Source of the DNA: CAZRDB01 sp964598695
GTDB taxonomy: Bacteria; Armatimonadota; Zipacnadia; UBA1398
Length of the DNA stretch: 30,284 bases
Assembly (NCBI GenBank): GCA_964598695.1
Contig: CAZRDB010000041.1
Span: 1-30,284, forward strand
Direction of reading: 5' to 3'
Part shown: in pieces, positions 7,530 to 14,571 of the stretch
Position numbering within the stretch: position 1 is the stretch's first letter
How the letters are laid out: each line of letters starts with the position of its first letter
Notes under the pieces: generated by a model
Told to the model about the DNA's origin: nothing
The model's database searches: none
Seen by the model: the letters and a program-made list of their open reading frames with translations, nothing else
Program-made: the position numbers and the translations under genes

Positions 7530-9209
7530 ATGGCGTACCGGCCGAATCGTCTGTCGATGGGCTGGAGCATCGGCAGCGCCACAGCATCCGCCCGCCCCTT
7601 GCTGGCCGCCCTGCTGCTGCTCGCGCCCGTGGGGGGCGCCTCGGCCGACGGCGACGAGTACCTGGCCGGCTACCTGATCCTCCCGCACGCGGGCAGGGCC
7701 GACGCGAGCTTCAACGCCGGGTTCTCGATGTACGTGCCCGCTTGGCCCCTGCTGCACGTCTACCCGGGCCACAGCTTCCAGAGCGGCCTGCCCGGCACGT
7801 GGATGTTCGCGCAGTACGAGGGGTCGGCCCCGGAGAACCTGTACTCCGACGTGGAGGGCGGCCTCGGCTGGTGGCGGGATACACGGTTCCCGACGGAGAC
7901 GCCCAAGTTCATCATGGGCGGCGTCGGCCCCAACTTCAGTGAGGTCGCCAACGGCCCGGCCCACGGCTGGGGCGACTGGGCGGAGCCACGCGGGCTCTAC
8001 GGGGTCGCGCAGCTCAGTCCATGGCTTCTGTTCCCGATCGACGGTCTCAACATCCGGCAGGGGGAGTGCGGCGGGCTCGTCGGCTACGGCTACCTGTCAC
8101 TGCCGCTCTGCGAGGCCAAGCTCACCACCGACGACCAGAACGTGCCGACCGGCAACCAGTGCTGGACGCTCTTCCTCAGCACGGCGAGCTTCAAGGGCCC
8201 GGTCGCCTTCTTCACGCCGCACTTCTGGTCCCACGCCGCCCTGAAGGAGCCGCGCCTGGTGGGCCAACTCCTCGACACGCGCCCGGCGGATCCGAACCGG
8301 GCGATCCAGATGGAGACCCAGTGGATCCCGTGCCGGGTCGCGACCGATTCGAGGGGCGTCTCGTACGCGCGGATCGCGCCCACGTCCTTCCCCCGCGCTG
8401 ACGACGGCCGGTCGGTTCTCGTCCACCAGGACACCGTCTACAACCGCACGGCGCTGTGGGACGCGGTGGAGGCCTGGTTCGGGGGTGGCGCGCCGGCCAG
8501 CGGCGCCATCGATCCCCGGGGCGCACACACCCGCGCCTTCTCCGGCGAGGGGTACGCGACGTGGGAGATCCGCATGCCGATGCCCGATGGCTCGGAGCGG
8601 AAGGCCCCCATCGCCTGGAGCGCCTTCGCGACCCCGACCGCCGTGACTCCGACGACGCACGGCTACGAGTGGGACTACACCCTCGCCACCGCGACCGAGA
8701 CCCCGTCCGGCTCACTCGTCACGCTTCCCGAGTACTACCGGCTCGAGAACGCCGAGGACGAGAAGGAGGCCCGGTGGGTGCCCGTCGCGCCGGATCAGGC
8801 GCCCGCCGAGACGGGGCTGCGGGAGATCGTGTGGGAGCGGCCCGCCGAGGGGGAGCCGGAGCCCTACACCACTCCCGACGACCCGGCGAGCTGCTGGAAG
8901 GCGCCGGGCCCGGCGGCCGGTCCGTTCGAGGCTCGCCTCGGCGATGGCAGCGTGGTGACCTACTACTGGTACCGCTTCGCCGACCAGCCGGCCCTCCTGA
9001 ACGCCGGCTTGACCCCCGAGGAGCGCGAGCGGATGCAGGTGAGGGCGGAGCTGTTGCACCGCACCTGGACGAAGGACCGCGACTACCTGCCGCCGCCGGC
9101 GGTCGGGCGGCTCGCCGAGCTGGACCCGGCCCAGATCGTCCAGCCGCCCCAGGGGCTGGAGGTGGGCTACGTGCCCATCGCCACCCGGCAGGAGATGCCG
9201 AGCCGCTGA
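7530..9209 (+). CDS. Secreted protein of unknown function, 559 aa
   Basis: A 559-residue protein with an N-terminal signal peptide: a basic start, a hydrophobic run of LLAALLLLAPV, and a likely cut after GGASA near residue 40. The mature part is rich in aromatic residues and proline, and has several Trp/Tyr clusters (GLGWWRD, GWGDWAEP, TPHFWSHAAL, YYWYRFAD). It has no transmembrane segments after the signal. I do not recognise a family. The composition suggests an all-beta, possibly carbohydrate-binding secreted protein, but this is a guess. The start ATG follows GAGAGGAG about 9 nt upstream. It is divergent from the FmdE-like gene (162-bp spacer) and convergent, 16 bp apart, with the large secreted protein downstream, so it is transcribed alone. 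Confidence 0.75.
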   Translation: MAYRPNRLSMGWSIGSATASARPLLAALLLLAPVGGASADGDEYLAGYLILPHAGRADASFNAGFSMYVPAWPLLHVYPGHSFQSGLPGTWMFAQYEGSAPENLYSDVEGGLGWWRDTRFPTETPKFIMGGVGPNFSEVANGPAHGWGDWAEPRGLYGVAQLSPWLLFPIDGLNIRQGECGGLVGYGYLSLPLCEAKLTTDDQNVPTGNQCWTLFLSTASFKGPVAFFTPHFWSHAALKEPRLVGQLLDTRPADPNRAIQMETQWIPCRVATDSRGVSYARIAPTSFPRADDGRSVLVHQDTVYNRTALWDAVEAWFGGGAPASGAIDPRGAHTRAFSGEGYATWEIRMPMPDGSERKAPIAWSAFATPTAVTPTTHGYEWDYTLATATETPSGSLVTLPEYYRLENAEDEKEARWVPVAPDQAPAETGLREIVWERPAEGEPEPYTTPDDPASCWKAPGPAAGPFEARLGDGSVVTYYWYRFADQPALLNAGLTPEERERMQVRAELLHRTWTKDRDYLPPPAVGRLAELDPAQIVQPPQGLEVGYVPIATRQEMPSR

Positions 9210-9225
9210 GGCGCGAGCGCGAGAC

Positions 9226-11883
9226 TCAAGGGCTGCGGAAGCCGCCAACCAACTCGCAGGCCCGCCGCGCGGCCGTCTCGGCGCCTGGGTAGTCGTGCGC
9301 GCGGTACGCCGCCATCGCCCGCTGGAACTCCGCGGTGGCCGGCACCGGCGTTTCAGCCGCTGAGCCGGCCGCCTCCTGGAGCGCCGCATAGGCGCGGGAG
9401 AGCGCGGATCGGGCTGCGCGGCACGCCCGGAGACGGTCGCGTTCGCCCTCCGCGTCCTCGCGCCGGAGCGTGAGCCGCGTCGACATCCCGGGGCCGAGGC
9501 GGAGGGGAACGACCGCGGTCGCGGCTCCCTCCACTGTGACGGCGCTTGCCAGGCCGCCGTCGACGGCCACGGCGTAGCTCCCCGGCGGCAGTGACAGCAG
9601 CTCGAGCGTGAAGGCTCTCGGCTCCGGGCTCGGGTTGTAGAGCATCAGGTGGCGCTCGAGGCCGGAGAGCGCCTCCTCGTAGCCGTCGTGCACGTCGGTG
9701 TTCAGCACGAGGATCTCCGGGTCACTCGCGCGCGCGAGCGCCTCGTACATCCAGTAGCTCCACAGCGCCGCGCCGGCCATGTAGGCCGCCCGACCTCCAC
9801 GGTGGCCGCCACCCTCGAGCGAGTAGAACGGCTCGATGGGGATGTGGGGCCATCGGTCGCCGAACGAGGGATCGACCGAGCGGACCTCCTCCGACCAGCT
9901 CGGCGCGTAGAACAGCAGCGCGCTCCGGCGGTGCAGGCTCGAGAGGCGGAGCAGCAGCGTACGGATCTCCGGGGCCATGCGGTCGTCGTGGCCGAGGATC
10001 CACGCGAGCGCGAGCTGGGCCTCGCACGTCTCCCAGGGCGTCGCGCTCACGGCCCCTCCGAAGGGGAGGAACAGACCGAGGTTGTCGAGCGCACGGCTCG
10101 TCGGATCGGTCTGGTCGTCGTACCAGAAGGTCATCCGCAGCAGGCTATCGAGGAACCAGCGCGCGTAGCGCTCGTACGTGGCGTCGCCGGTCCGCTCGAA
10201 GAGCCGGTAGGCCGCGACCACGCCCAGCGCGTTGCCGTGGATCTCGGTGATGGGGAAGTCGGCGGGGTCGGAGTACTCGGCCGTGTAGCGGGCGTTGCGC
10301 ACCGAGTAGCGCATCGTCTCGAACAGCGCCCGGAGACTGCGCTCCGCCTCGGCGAGGTAGGCCGGGTCGTCGGTGAGTTCGTGCGCCCGGAGCATCAGGT
10401 GCGCGTACGAGCCGAGCTGCCACGGCTCGTGGACCGTCCCCAGCTCCGGGACATCCTGCTGCGTGACCGGAAGCTTCGCCACGGGATCGAACCACTGGGG
10501 CAGGACGTAATCCGTGTTGCGCGCCAGCTCGGCCAGGCCGCGCGTCGCGAGCAGGAAGCGGCCGGCGATCGCCGGGTTGAACTCGGCCGGCGCGAGGGCG
10601 TCGAACGCGCGCAGGGTCTCGTGGTGGAAGAAGAGGCACTGCCAGGCCATGTCGGGCCCGGCGAGGTGGAGTGGCTCCCGTGTGCCCCACCGGATCTGGC
10701 GCGTCTCGGGGTCGTAGAACAGGGGCAGGGCGTCCTTCTTGAGCCGTGCGAGCCGGACGGCCTCGATCGACTCCGGGTGCAGACGGCAGTAGAGGATCCA
10801 GGCCGCGAGGTGGTTGTTCACGGTCGAGAAGTCCCACCCCATCGGGCCTGCCGAGCCATCGGGGCGGGGGCGGTCCGGGTGGATCACCATCCGCTCCACC
10901 GGCGGGACCAGCTCGAGGGGGGCGTCGCGCCAGCCGACCTCCTGCTCCTCGAGGGTGACGCCCTCGATGGTCAGATCGGCGATCGCCCCGGCGGCTATCT
11001 CGGCCCAACTCGGGGGCTCCCCCGCCGGCCACGGGAGTGGCGGGCCGCTCGCGGGGTGGAGCGGGGCGCAGGTCCGCACCATCGTATGGACGGCCTCGAG
11101 CCGCGTCGGCCTCTCGGAGCGCGGCCCTTGGTAGAGGAAGAAGCCGATCGTGAGGTCTCCCGGCGCGATCGTGTTGCCGGTGAGCTTCCACGTGTGCAGC
11201 CCGAGTCCGATGGCGTCGCCGTGTGGCCGACCCTCGATGCGGCCGTCGAGGAACCGTTCGACGCCCGCGCGAGACATCCACGCCATCGGGGTCATCTCGA
11301 AGAAGACGACCGCCTCGGCGCCCTCGTGCCACAGGTAGGCGGCCGGGAAGCCGAGGATCGGCGCCTCGGGCCCGTAGATGCTCACCGGCCCCTGCCCGAC
11401 GGTGACCGCGTCCTCCGCTCCGCCCCGCCACAGCGCGACGGTCGGCTGCGGCTCGGCGAGGGCCAGGGCTGTCGCGAGGTGCGCGGTGAACCGGAAGTGG
11501 AGCAGCGGGGAGTCGGCATCGGCCGTGACCGCGCACTCCCACTCGTAGCCGTGCGAGGGGCTGTGACCCGTGAGCCGGAGGGCCTTCCGTTGGCGAGTGT
11601 CGTCGACGACCTCGCAGCCGTCGACCATGAGGTCGAAGGCCGAGCCGGCGATGAGCGGCCGGGGGGCATCGAACAGCGGGCGCCACTCCCCGCCCACGCG
11701 CACCCGCGTCGTCGCGATGAGGGCGCCGTCGGTCCGCCCGAGTGCGAAGGAGACCTCCTGATCGGCGTTGGCGATCGTCGCCTCGGTACGGTCGACCCGG
11801 ACCGTCGGCTCGGGATGGCAGGGGGCCGCCACGAGGGCGACCAGGCAGGCGAGCAGGGGGAAGCACGGGTGGTGGGTCCTCAT
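9226..11883 (-). CDS. Large secreted protein, probable (alpha/alpha)6-barrel carbohydrate-active enzyme
   Basis: An 885-residue protein with a signal peptide (FPLLACLVALVAAP). An N-terminal region of about 300 residues is beta-rich, with repeated W and F strands. It is followed by a long helical section, about 330-690, with motifs seen in alpha-toroid sugar enzymes (WQLGSYAHLMLRAHE, ITEIHGNALGVVAAYRLFE, TPWETCEAQLALAW). A C-terminal beta domain (LMLYNPSPEPRAFTLELLSL) and a short helical tail complete it. This order, beta-sandwich then toroid then beta domain, resembles several polysaccharide lyase and glycoside hydrolase families, but I could not place it in one or name catalytic residues. 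ATG 11883 was chosen because it opens the signal peptide; its Shine-Dalgarno is weak. It faces the unknown secreted protein tail to tail. Confidence 0.7.
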   Translation of the reverse strand: MRTHHPCFPLLACLVALVAAPCHPEPTVRVDRTEATIANADQEVSFALGRTDGALIATTRVRVGGEWRPLFDAPRPLIAGSAFDLMVDGCEVVDDTRQRKALRLTGHSPSHGYEWECAVTADADSPLLHFRFTAHLATALALAEPQPTVALWRGGAEDAVTVGQGPVSIYGPEAPILGFPAAYLWHEGAEAVVFFEMTPMAWMSRAGVERFLDGRIEGRPHGDAIGLGLHTWKLTGNTIAPGDLTIGFFLYQGPRSERPTRLEAVHTMVRTCAPLHPASGPPLPWPAGEPPSWAEIAAGAIADLTIEGVTLEEQEVGWRDAPLELVPPVERMVIHPDRPRPDGSAGPMGWDFSTVNNHLAAWILYCRLHPESIEAVRLARLKKDALPLFYDPETRQIRWGTREPLHLAGPDMAWQCLFFHHETLRAFDALAPAEFNPAIAGRFLLATRGLAELARNTDYVLPQWFDPVAKLPVTQQDVPELGTVHEPWQLGSYAHLMLRAHELTDDPAYLAEAERSLRALFETMRYSVRNARYTAEYSDPADFPITEIHGNALGVVAAYRLFERTGDATYERYARWFLDSLLRMTFWYDDQTDPTSRALDNLGLFLPFGGAVSATPWETCEAQLALAWILGHDDRMAPEIRTLLLRLSSLHRRSALLFYAPSWSEEVRSVDPSFGDRWPHIPIEPFYSLEGGGHRGGRAAYMAGAALWSYWMYEALARASDPEILVLNTDVHDGYEEALSGLERHLMLYNPSPEPRAFTLELLSLPPGSYAVAVDGGLASAVTVEGAATAVVPLRLGPGMSTRLTLRREDAEGERDRLRACRAARSALSRAYAALQEAAGSAAETPVPATAEFQRAMAAYRAHDYPGAETAARRACELVGGFRSP

Positions 11884-12027
11884 GGTTCGTGGCTTCGCCC
11901 GAAGGCCCGCGGCTACCTCGGCCACGAGCCCTGGGCCTGGCGGCAGGTGTGTCCCGCGGGGACCCGAATGGTGCCCTCGGCCTTCCCGTCCGCCGGCACG
12001 AAGCGTCAGGGATCGGGGATTGCCCAC

Positions 12028-12747
12028 ATGCTCGAACCGGCTGTCATCCGCGAGGGGCTCGCACGGCTCAGCGAGATCGATCGGGGCCTCACCGTCTTCG
12101 GCGCCCTCGCGCACGGTTACCAGCTCAACCCTCGCCTGCCCGAGCGCAAAGCCCGGGCGTTCGAGGTCCGCCAGGGCCTCTGCCTACCTCCCGACTACCG
12201 GCTGTTCCTGACCGAGCTGGGCAATGGGGGCGCCGGACCCTACTACGGGGTCGATCGGCTCGGGGAGTTCGAGGGCGAGCGGTGGCATCCGCAGTCCGGC
12301 CTGATCGGTGACCTCGCGGCGCCGTTCACCCACGAGGGTCCGTGGAACGTCCCCGAGTCGACCTGGGAAGGCGAGCCCGATCTCGACCTCAACACGGCAA
12401 CCGACGAGGACCTCCGGCGTGCCGAGGAGTGGGAGCACTGGTGGCAGTACGGGTACTGCGACCCGCACCTGATGAACGGCGCGATCCCCATCTGCCACCT
12501 CGGCTGCGGCCAGGCGCACTACCTCGTGGTGAGTGGTCCCCGCGCCGGCGAGATGTGGGCAGACCTCCGCGTCGACCGTGAGGGGATCCGCCCCGTGACC
12601 GGCGCGGCGGGCGCGACGATGGACTTCGCCGCCTGGTACATGGCGTGGCTCGAGGATGCCCCGAACCGGCTGGGCACGGGGGCGCCCCTGCTGGGGTGCT
12701 TCGGTCCGCCGAGGCGCTCGTGGCTCGATCGACTGCTCGGGCGGTAG
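12028..12747 (+). CDS. SMI1/KNR4 family protein
   Basis: A 239-residue soluble protein without signal peptide. The segment CLPPDYRLFLTELGNGG, followed by a tyrosine/glycine stretch and strand-rich sequence, is typical of the SMI1/KNR4 (SUKH) fold. A later W-rich part (EEWEHWWQYGYCDP) and GAIPICHLGCGQAHYLVV also fit. In bacteria these proteins are often immunity proteins against polymorphic toxins, though many are solitary and of unknown role. No toxin gene is adjacent. The ATG at 12028 was preferred over an in-frame ATG 60 bp upstream because similarity to the family begins here; its Shine-Dalgarno is weak. It is divergent from the gene at 9226-11883, across 144 bp without recognisable signals, and convergent with the DUF3795 gene. 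Confidence 0.8.
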   Translation: MLEPAVIREGLARLSEIDRGLTVFGALAHGYQLNPRLPERKARAFEVRQGLCLPPDYRLFLTELGNGGAGPYYGVDRLGEFEGERWHPQSGLIGDLAAPFTHEGPWNVPESTWEGEPDLDLNTATDEDLRRAEEWEHWWQYGYCDPHLMNGAIPICHLGCGQAHYLVVSGPRAGEMWADLRVDREGIRPVTGAAGATMDFAAWYMAWLEDAPNRLGTGAPLLGCFGPPRRSWLDRLLGR

Positions 12748-12748
12748 G

Positions 12749-12769
12749 GGCGGGGCTCACCAGCCCGCC
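12749..12769. terminator. Candidate bidirectional terminator hairpin
   Basis: GGCGGGGCT and AGCCCGCC can form an 8-bp stem with one bulged G and a 4-nt loop, exactly between the convergent SMI1 and DUF3795 genes and overlapping the DUF3795 stop. The T-runs are minimal, so this rests on position and pairing. Confidence 0.35.
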
Positions 12770-13287
12770 TTGGCGGCGCGCTCCTTGCACTCGGCGAGGA
12801 GGAACAGCATCCGTCGCTTGTTGTCGGGGTTGCTCCAGTACTCGGCCTGCTCGGCGGTCCATGCCGCGGTGCCGATGCGGGCCCGGCGGCGGAGGTTCTC
12901 GATCGCCGCCCGGTGGCTGAACCAGATCGGGTCATTGCAGAAGCCGATCAGCGCGGTGCACGGGAACTCGCGGCACAGGCCGCAGTGCTCGACCCGGTGC
13001 TCGCGCGCACAGGCGAGGACCGCGCACCTGCGCTCCTGCCCCGCGGCGGCGCAGTGGCCACAGGCGCAGCCGCAACCGTGGCAGTTGCCCTGCTCGAGGT
13101 CATCGCACGCGCCGCAGTAGAGGCCGCACGGCGGAGCTAGCTGGGGCCCCCCGGCCACGACCTCGCCGCCATCGGCATGGGCCGCACCCGCGAGCCCGGC
13201 CGCGGCCGTGCCCGCCGCGAGCAGCAGTGCCCGCCGGCTCAGCCGATCCACGTCGTCCTGCTGGCCGTCTCTCGGTGCCTCGTCCAT
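12757..13287 (-). CDS. Tat-exported cysteine-rich DUF3795 protein
   Basis: A 176-residue protein. Residues about 16-39 look like a twin-arginine signal (SRRALLLAAGTAAAG, then AHA). The mature part begins with a dense cysteine region: CGLYCGACDD, CHGCGCACGHC, CAVLAC, CGLCREFPC. This is the pattern of DUF3795 proteins, which probably bind a metal or Fe-S centre. The C-terminal half is helical and charged. Export by Tat would fit a cofactor inserted before translocation; most DUF3795 proteins I know of lack a signal, so the signal is a notable variation. ATG 13287 follows GGGAGG with about 9-nt spacing. The first 9-10 codons are echoed at 14526-14556, beyond the NYN gene. Function is unknown. 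Confidence 0.75.
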   Translation of the reverse strand: MDEAPRDGQQDDVDRLSRRALLLAAGTAAAGLAGAAHADGGEVVAGGPQLAPPCGLYCGACDDLEQGNCHGCGCACGHCAAAGQERRCAVLACAREHRVEHCGLCREFPCTALIGFCNDPIWFSHRAAIENLRRRARIGTAAWTAEQAEYWSNPDNKRRMLFLLAECKERAAKAGW

Positions 13288-13680
13288 CGTGAGGTGCCTC
13301 CCTCTGGTGTGCCCGCTACCCAGGAGGACAGCGCGGGACGCCTACCGGGTTACGCTTCGACGACCCGCCAGCCGCGTTCCTGCAGGTTGGGGATGGTTGC
13401 GGCCGGAGTCGGGCAGCAACGCCGGGGCCTGCCTGTCCTCTGGGGCCCGTCCCTCCCCGCAGGTACCCTTGAGCCGGGGGCGCCATTCGGGGTGTCCTCA
13501 TCAGTGCCGAGATCTCGTGGTCCAGGGGTCGCGAACAGCCGCGTAGCCCATGGCGGTCCAGCCGTCGCCCACAGAGACGCGCCCGCTCCTGACGCCAGGC
13601 GGTCTCAGATCGCCCACTCGACGGTCCCGGCGCGCTCTCTGCGGATGCTCGAAGGCGGTCTCTCCGGGTGGAGGGGACCA
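13288..13680. other. Intergenic region, no gene recognised
   Basis: These 393 bp separate the DUF3795 gene from the NYN unit. Several open frames cross the region, but none has a ribosome binding site, a family match or convincing codon bias. The sequence is less regular than the coding DNA around it. I see no promoter for the DUF3795 gene. Confidence 0.5.
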
Positions 13681-13710
13681 TTGACACCCGACGAACGTAT
13701 GCGATACGGT
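13681..13710 (+). promoter_or_regulatory. Sigma70-type promoter of the NYN gene
   Basis: A perfect -35 box TTGACA (13681-13686) is followed after 18 nt by a TACGGT hexamer (13705-13710; 3 of 6 matches to TATAAT); shifting by one gives a 17-nt spacer with ATACGG. It is the only exact TTGACA placed upstream of a gene that I noticed. Transcription would start near 13717, just before the two hairpins. Confidence 0.6.
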
Positions 13711-13716
13711 CATGTG

Positions 13717-13782
13717 ATGAGTCGCCCCCACCCAGGAATGCCTGGGTGTCAGAGCCGCCCTTCGGGGCGGCTCTTTGTCTGA
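13717..13782 (+). CDS. Possible 21-residue leader peptide
   Basis: An ATG lies at the predicted transcription start and opens a 21-codon frame that runs through both leader hairpins and stops just before the NYN ribosome binding site. If the transcript starts at 13717 the peptide would be leaderless. Translating ribosomes would then melt the hairpins and allow read-through. The codons are dictated by the hairpin sequence, so this may be coincidence. Confidence 0.2.
   Translation: MSRPHPGMPGCQSRPSGRLFV
13729..13748 (+). promoter_or_regulatory. Leader hairpin 1 upstream of the NYN gene
   Basis: CACCCAGG and CCTGGGTG pair perfectly (8 bp) around an AATG loop. Only 2 nt separate it from the second hairpin, so the leader RNA would be two stacked stem-loops. 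Confidence 0.6.
13751..13780 (+). terminator. UUCG-capped terminator/attenuator upstream of the NYN gene
   Basis: AGAGCCGCCC and GGGCGGCTCT form a perfect 10-bp stem closed by a C(UUCG)G tetraloop and followed by TTGTCT. It is the best intrinsic-terminator-like hairpin in the window. It lies after the NYN promoter and 14 nt before the NYN start codon, with the ribosome binding site GAGGGGAG directly behind it. This placement suggests attenuation, or a structured target in the NYN mRNA, rather than the end of an upstream gene, because no plus-strand gene precedes it. Confidence 0.7.
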
Positions 13783-13794
13783 GGGGAGCCTCCT

Positions 13795-14496
13795 ATGCGG
13801 GCCTGGGTCTACGTCGACGGCTTCAACCTCTACCGCCGCGCGGTGCGAGTCGCGGAGGAGCGAGGGCACGGGAATCTCCGGTGGCTCAACCTCGTTCGCC
13901 TGAGCCGTGCGCTCCTCGAGTCGGGCGGCGATGAGGTGGACCGTGTGAAGTGCTTCACGGCCCTTGTGCGGAACCGCCCGAACGATCCGACGCAGCGTTC
14001 GCGACAACAGACCTACTGGGCCGCGCTTCGCACCCTCCCAGAGCTGGAGATCATCAGGGGCCACTTCAGCGAGCGGATGGCCAGCGCTCCGCTATGGTCG
14101 GAGTATGAGCGCCTACAGGAGGAGGAGGCACGCGGGATCTGCGTCGTCGGCAAGCGCATGCAGACCGTTCCGATCCTGAAGGCCGAGGAGAAGGGTTCGG
14201 ACGTGAACCTCGCGGTTCACCTCGTAAGCGACGCCTACCAGGGACGCTTCGAGAAGGCCCTCGTGATCTCCAACGACTCCGACCTAGCCTGTGCATTCAA
14301 GGTCGTACGAGACGAGATCGGCCTTCCGGTCGTGCTCTGCAACCCTGACCTCTACGGCGACACCACCCACCATCTCATTCGGGTGTCTACGGAGCACAGG
14401 CGGCTTCGTGCCGCCACTCTCCGCGACTGCCAGTTCCCCGATCCGGTGGTCGACCCGAAGACCGGCCGCGAGATCCACAGGCCCGTCGGCTGGTAG
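13795..14496 (+). CDS. NYN domain (PIN-like) ribonuclease
   Basis: A 233-residue cytoplasmic protein of the NYN family, PIN-like metal-dependent RNases. The metal-binding acidic residues are visible: D8 in VYVDGFNLY, D136 in EEKGSDVNLAVHL, and D161/D163 in ISNDSDLACAF. The final 25 residues are a basic, proline-rich tail. The start ATG has GAGGGGAG 6-7 nt upstream. It forms a self-contained unit with the promoter and two hairpins before it and no partner gene. Its codons use A/T in third position somewhat more than the neighbouring genes by eye, which hints at horizontal acquisition. Family function is RNA cleavage or processing; the target is unknown. Because its leader has two strong stem-loops, self-targeted regulation is possible, but this is inference. 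Confidence 0.88.
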   Translation: MRAWVYVDGFNLYRRAVRVAEERGHGNLRWLNLVRLSRALLESGGDEVDRVKCFTALVRNRPNDPTQRSRQQTYWAALRTLPELEIIRGHFSERMASAPLWSEYERLQEEEARGICVVGKRMQTVPILKAEEKGSDVNLAVHLVSDAYQGRFEKALVISNDSDLACAFKVVRDEIGLPVVLCNPDLYGDTTHHLIRVSTEHRRLRAATLRDCQFPDPVVDPKTGREIHRPVGW

Positions 14497-14525
14497 GGCC
14501 TGGGGGGCTCCGCCTCACATCACCG

Positions 14526-14556
14526 TGCTGTCCGTCTCTCGCCGTCTCGTCCATCG
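14526..14556 (-). pseudogene. Remnant of a DUF3795-like gene start (direct repeat)
   Basis: Read on the minus strand, these 31 bases match the start of the DUF3795 gene (13259-13289) at 27 of 31 positions. They encode MDETARDGQH, compared with MDEAPRDGQQ in the intact gene. The ATG is at 14554, 17 bp after the stop of the beta-helix gene, where a downstream operon gene would begin. The resemblance ends after a few more codons, at the 3' end of the NYN gene. It may be a decayed paralogue truncated by arrival of the NYN unit, or a diverged direct repeat. The rest of the 75-bp spacer shows nothing else. Confidence 0.4.
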
Positions 14557-14571
14557 CGTGCTTCCCCGCCC

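Noticed and set aside
9649..12027. Plus-strand upstream extension of the SMI1 gene over the large secreted protein
   Set aside because: The extension is antisense to a real gene; SMI1 similarity begins at the ATG at 12028.
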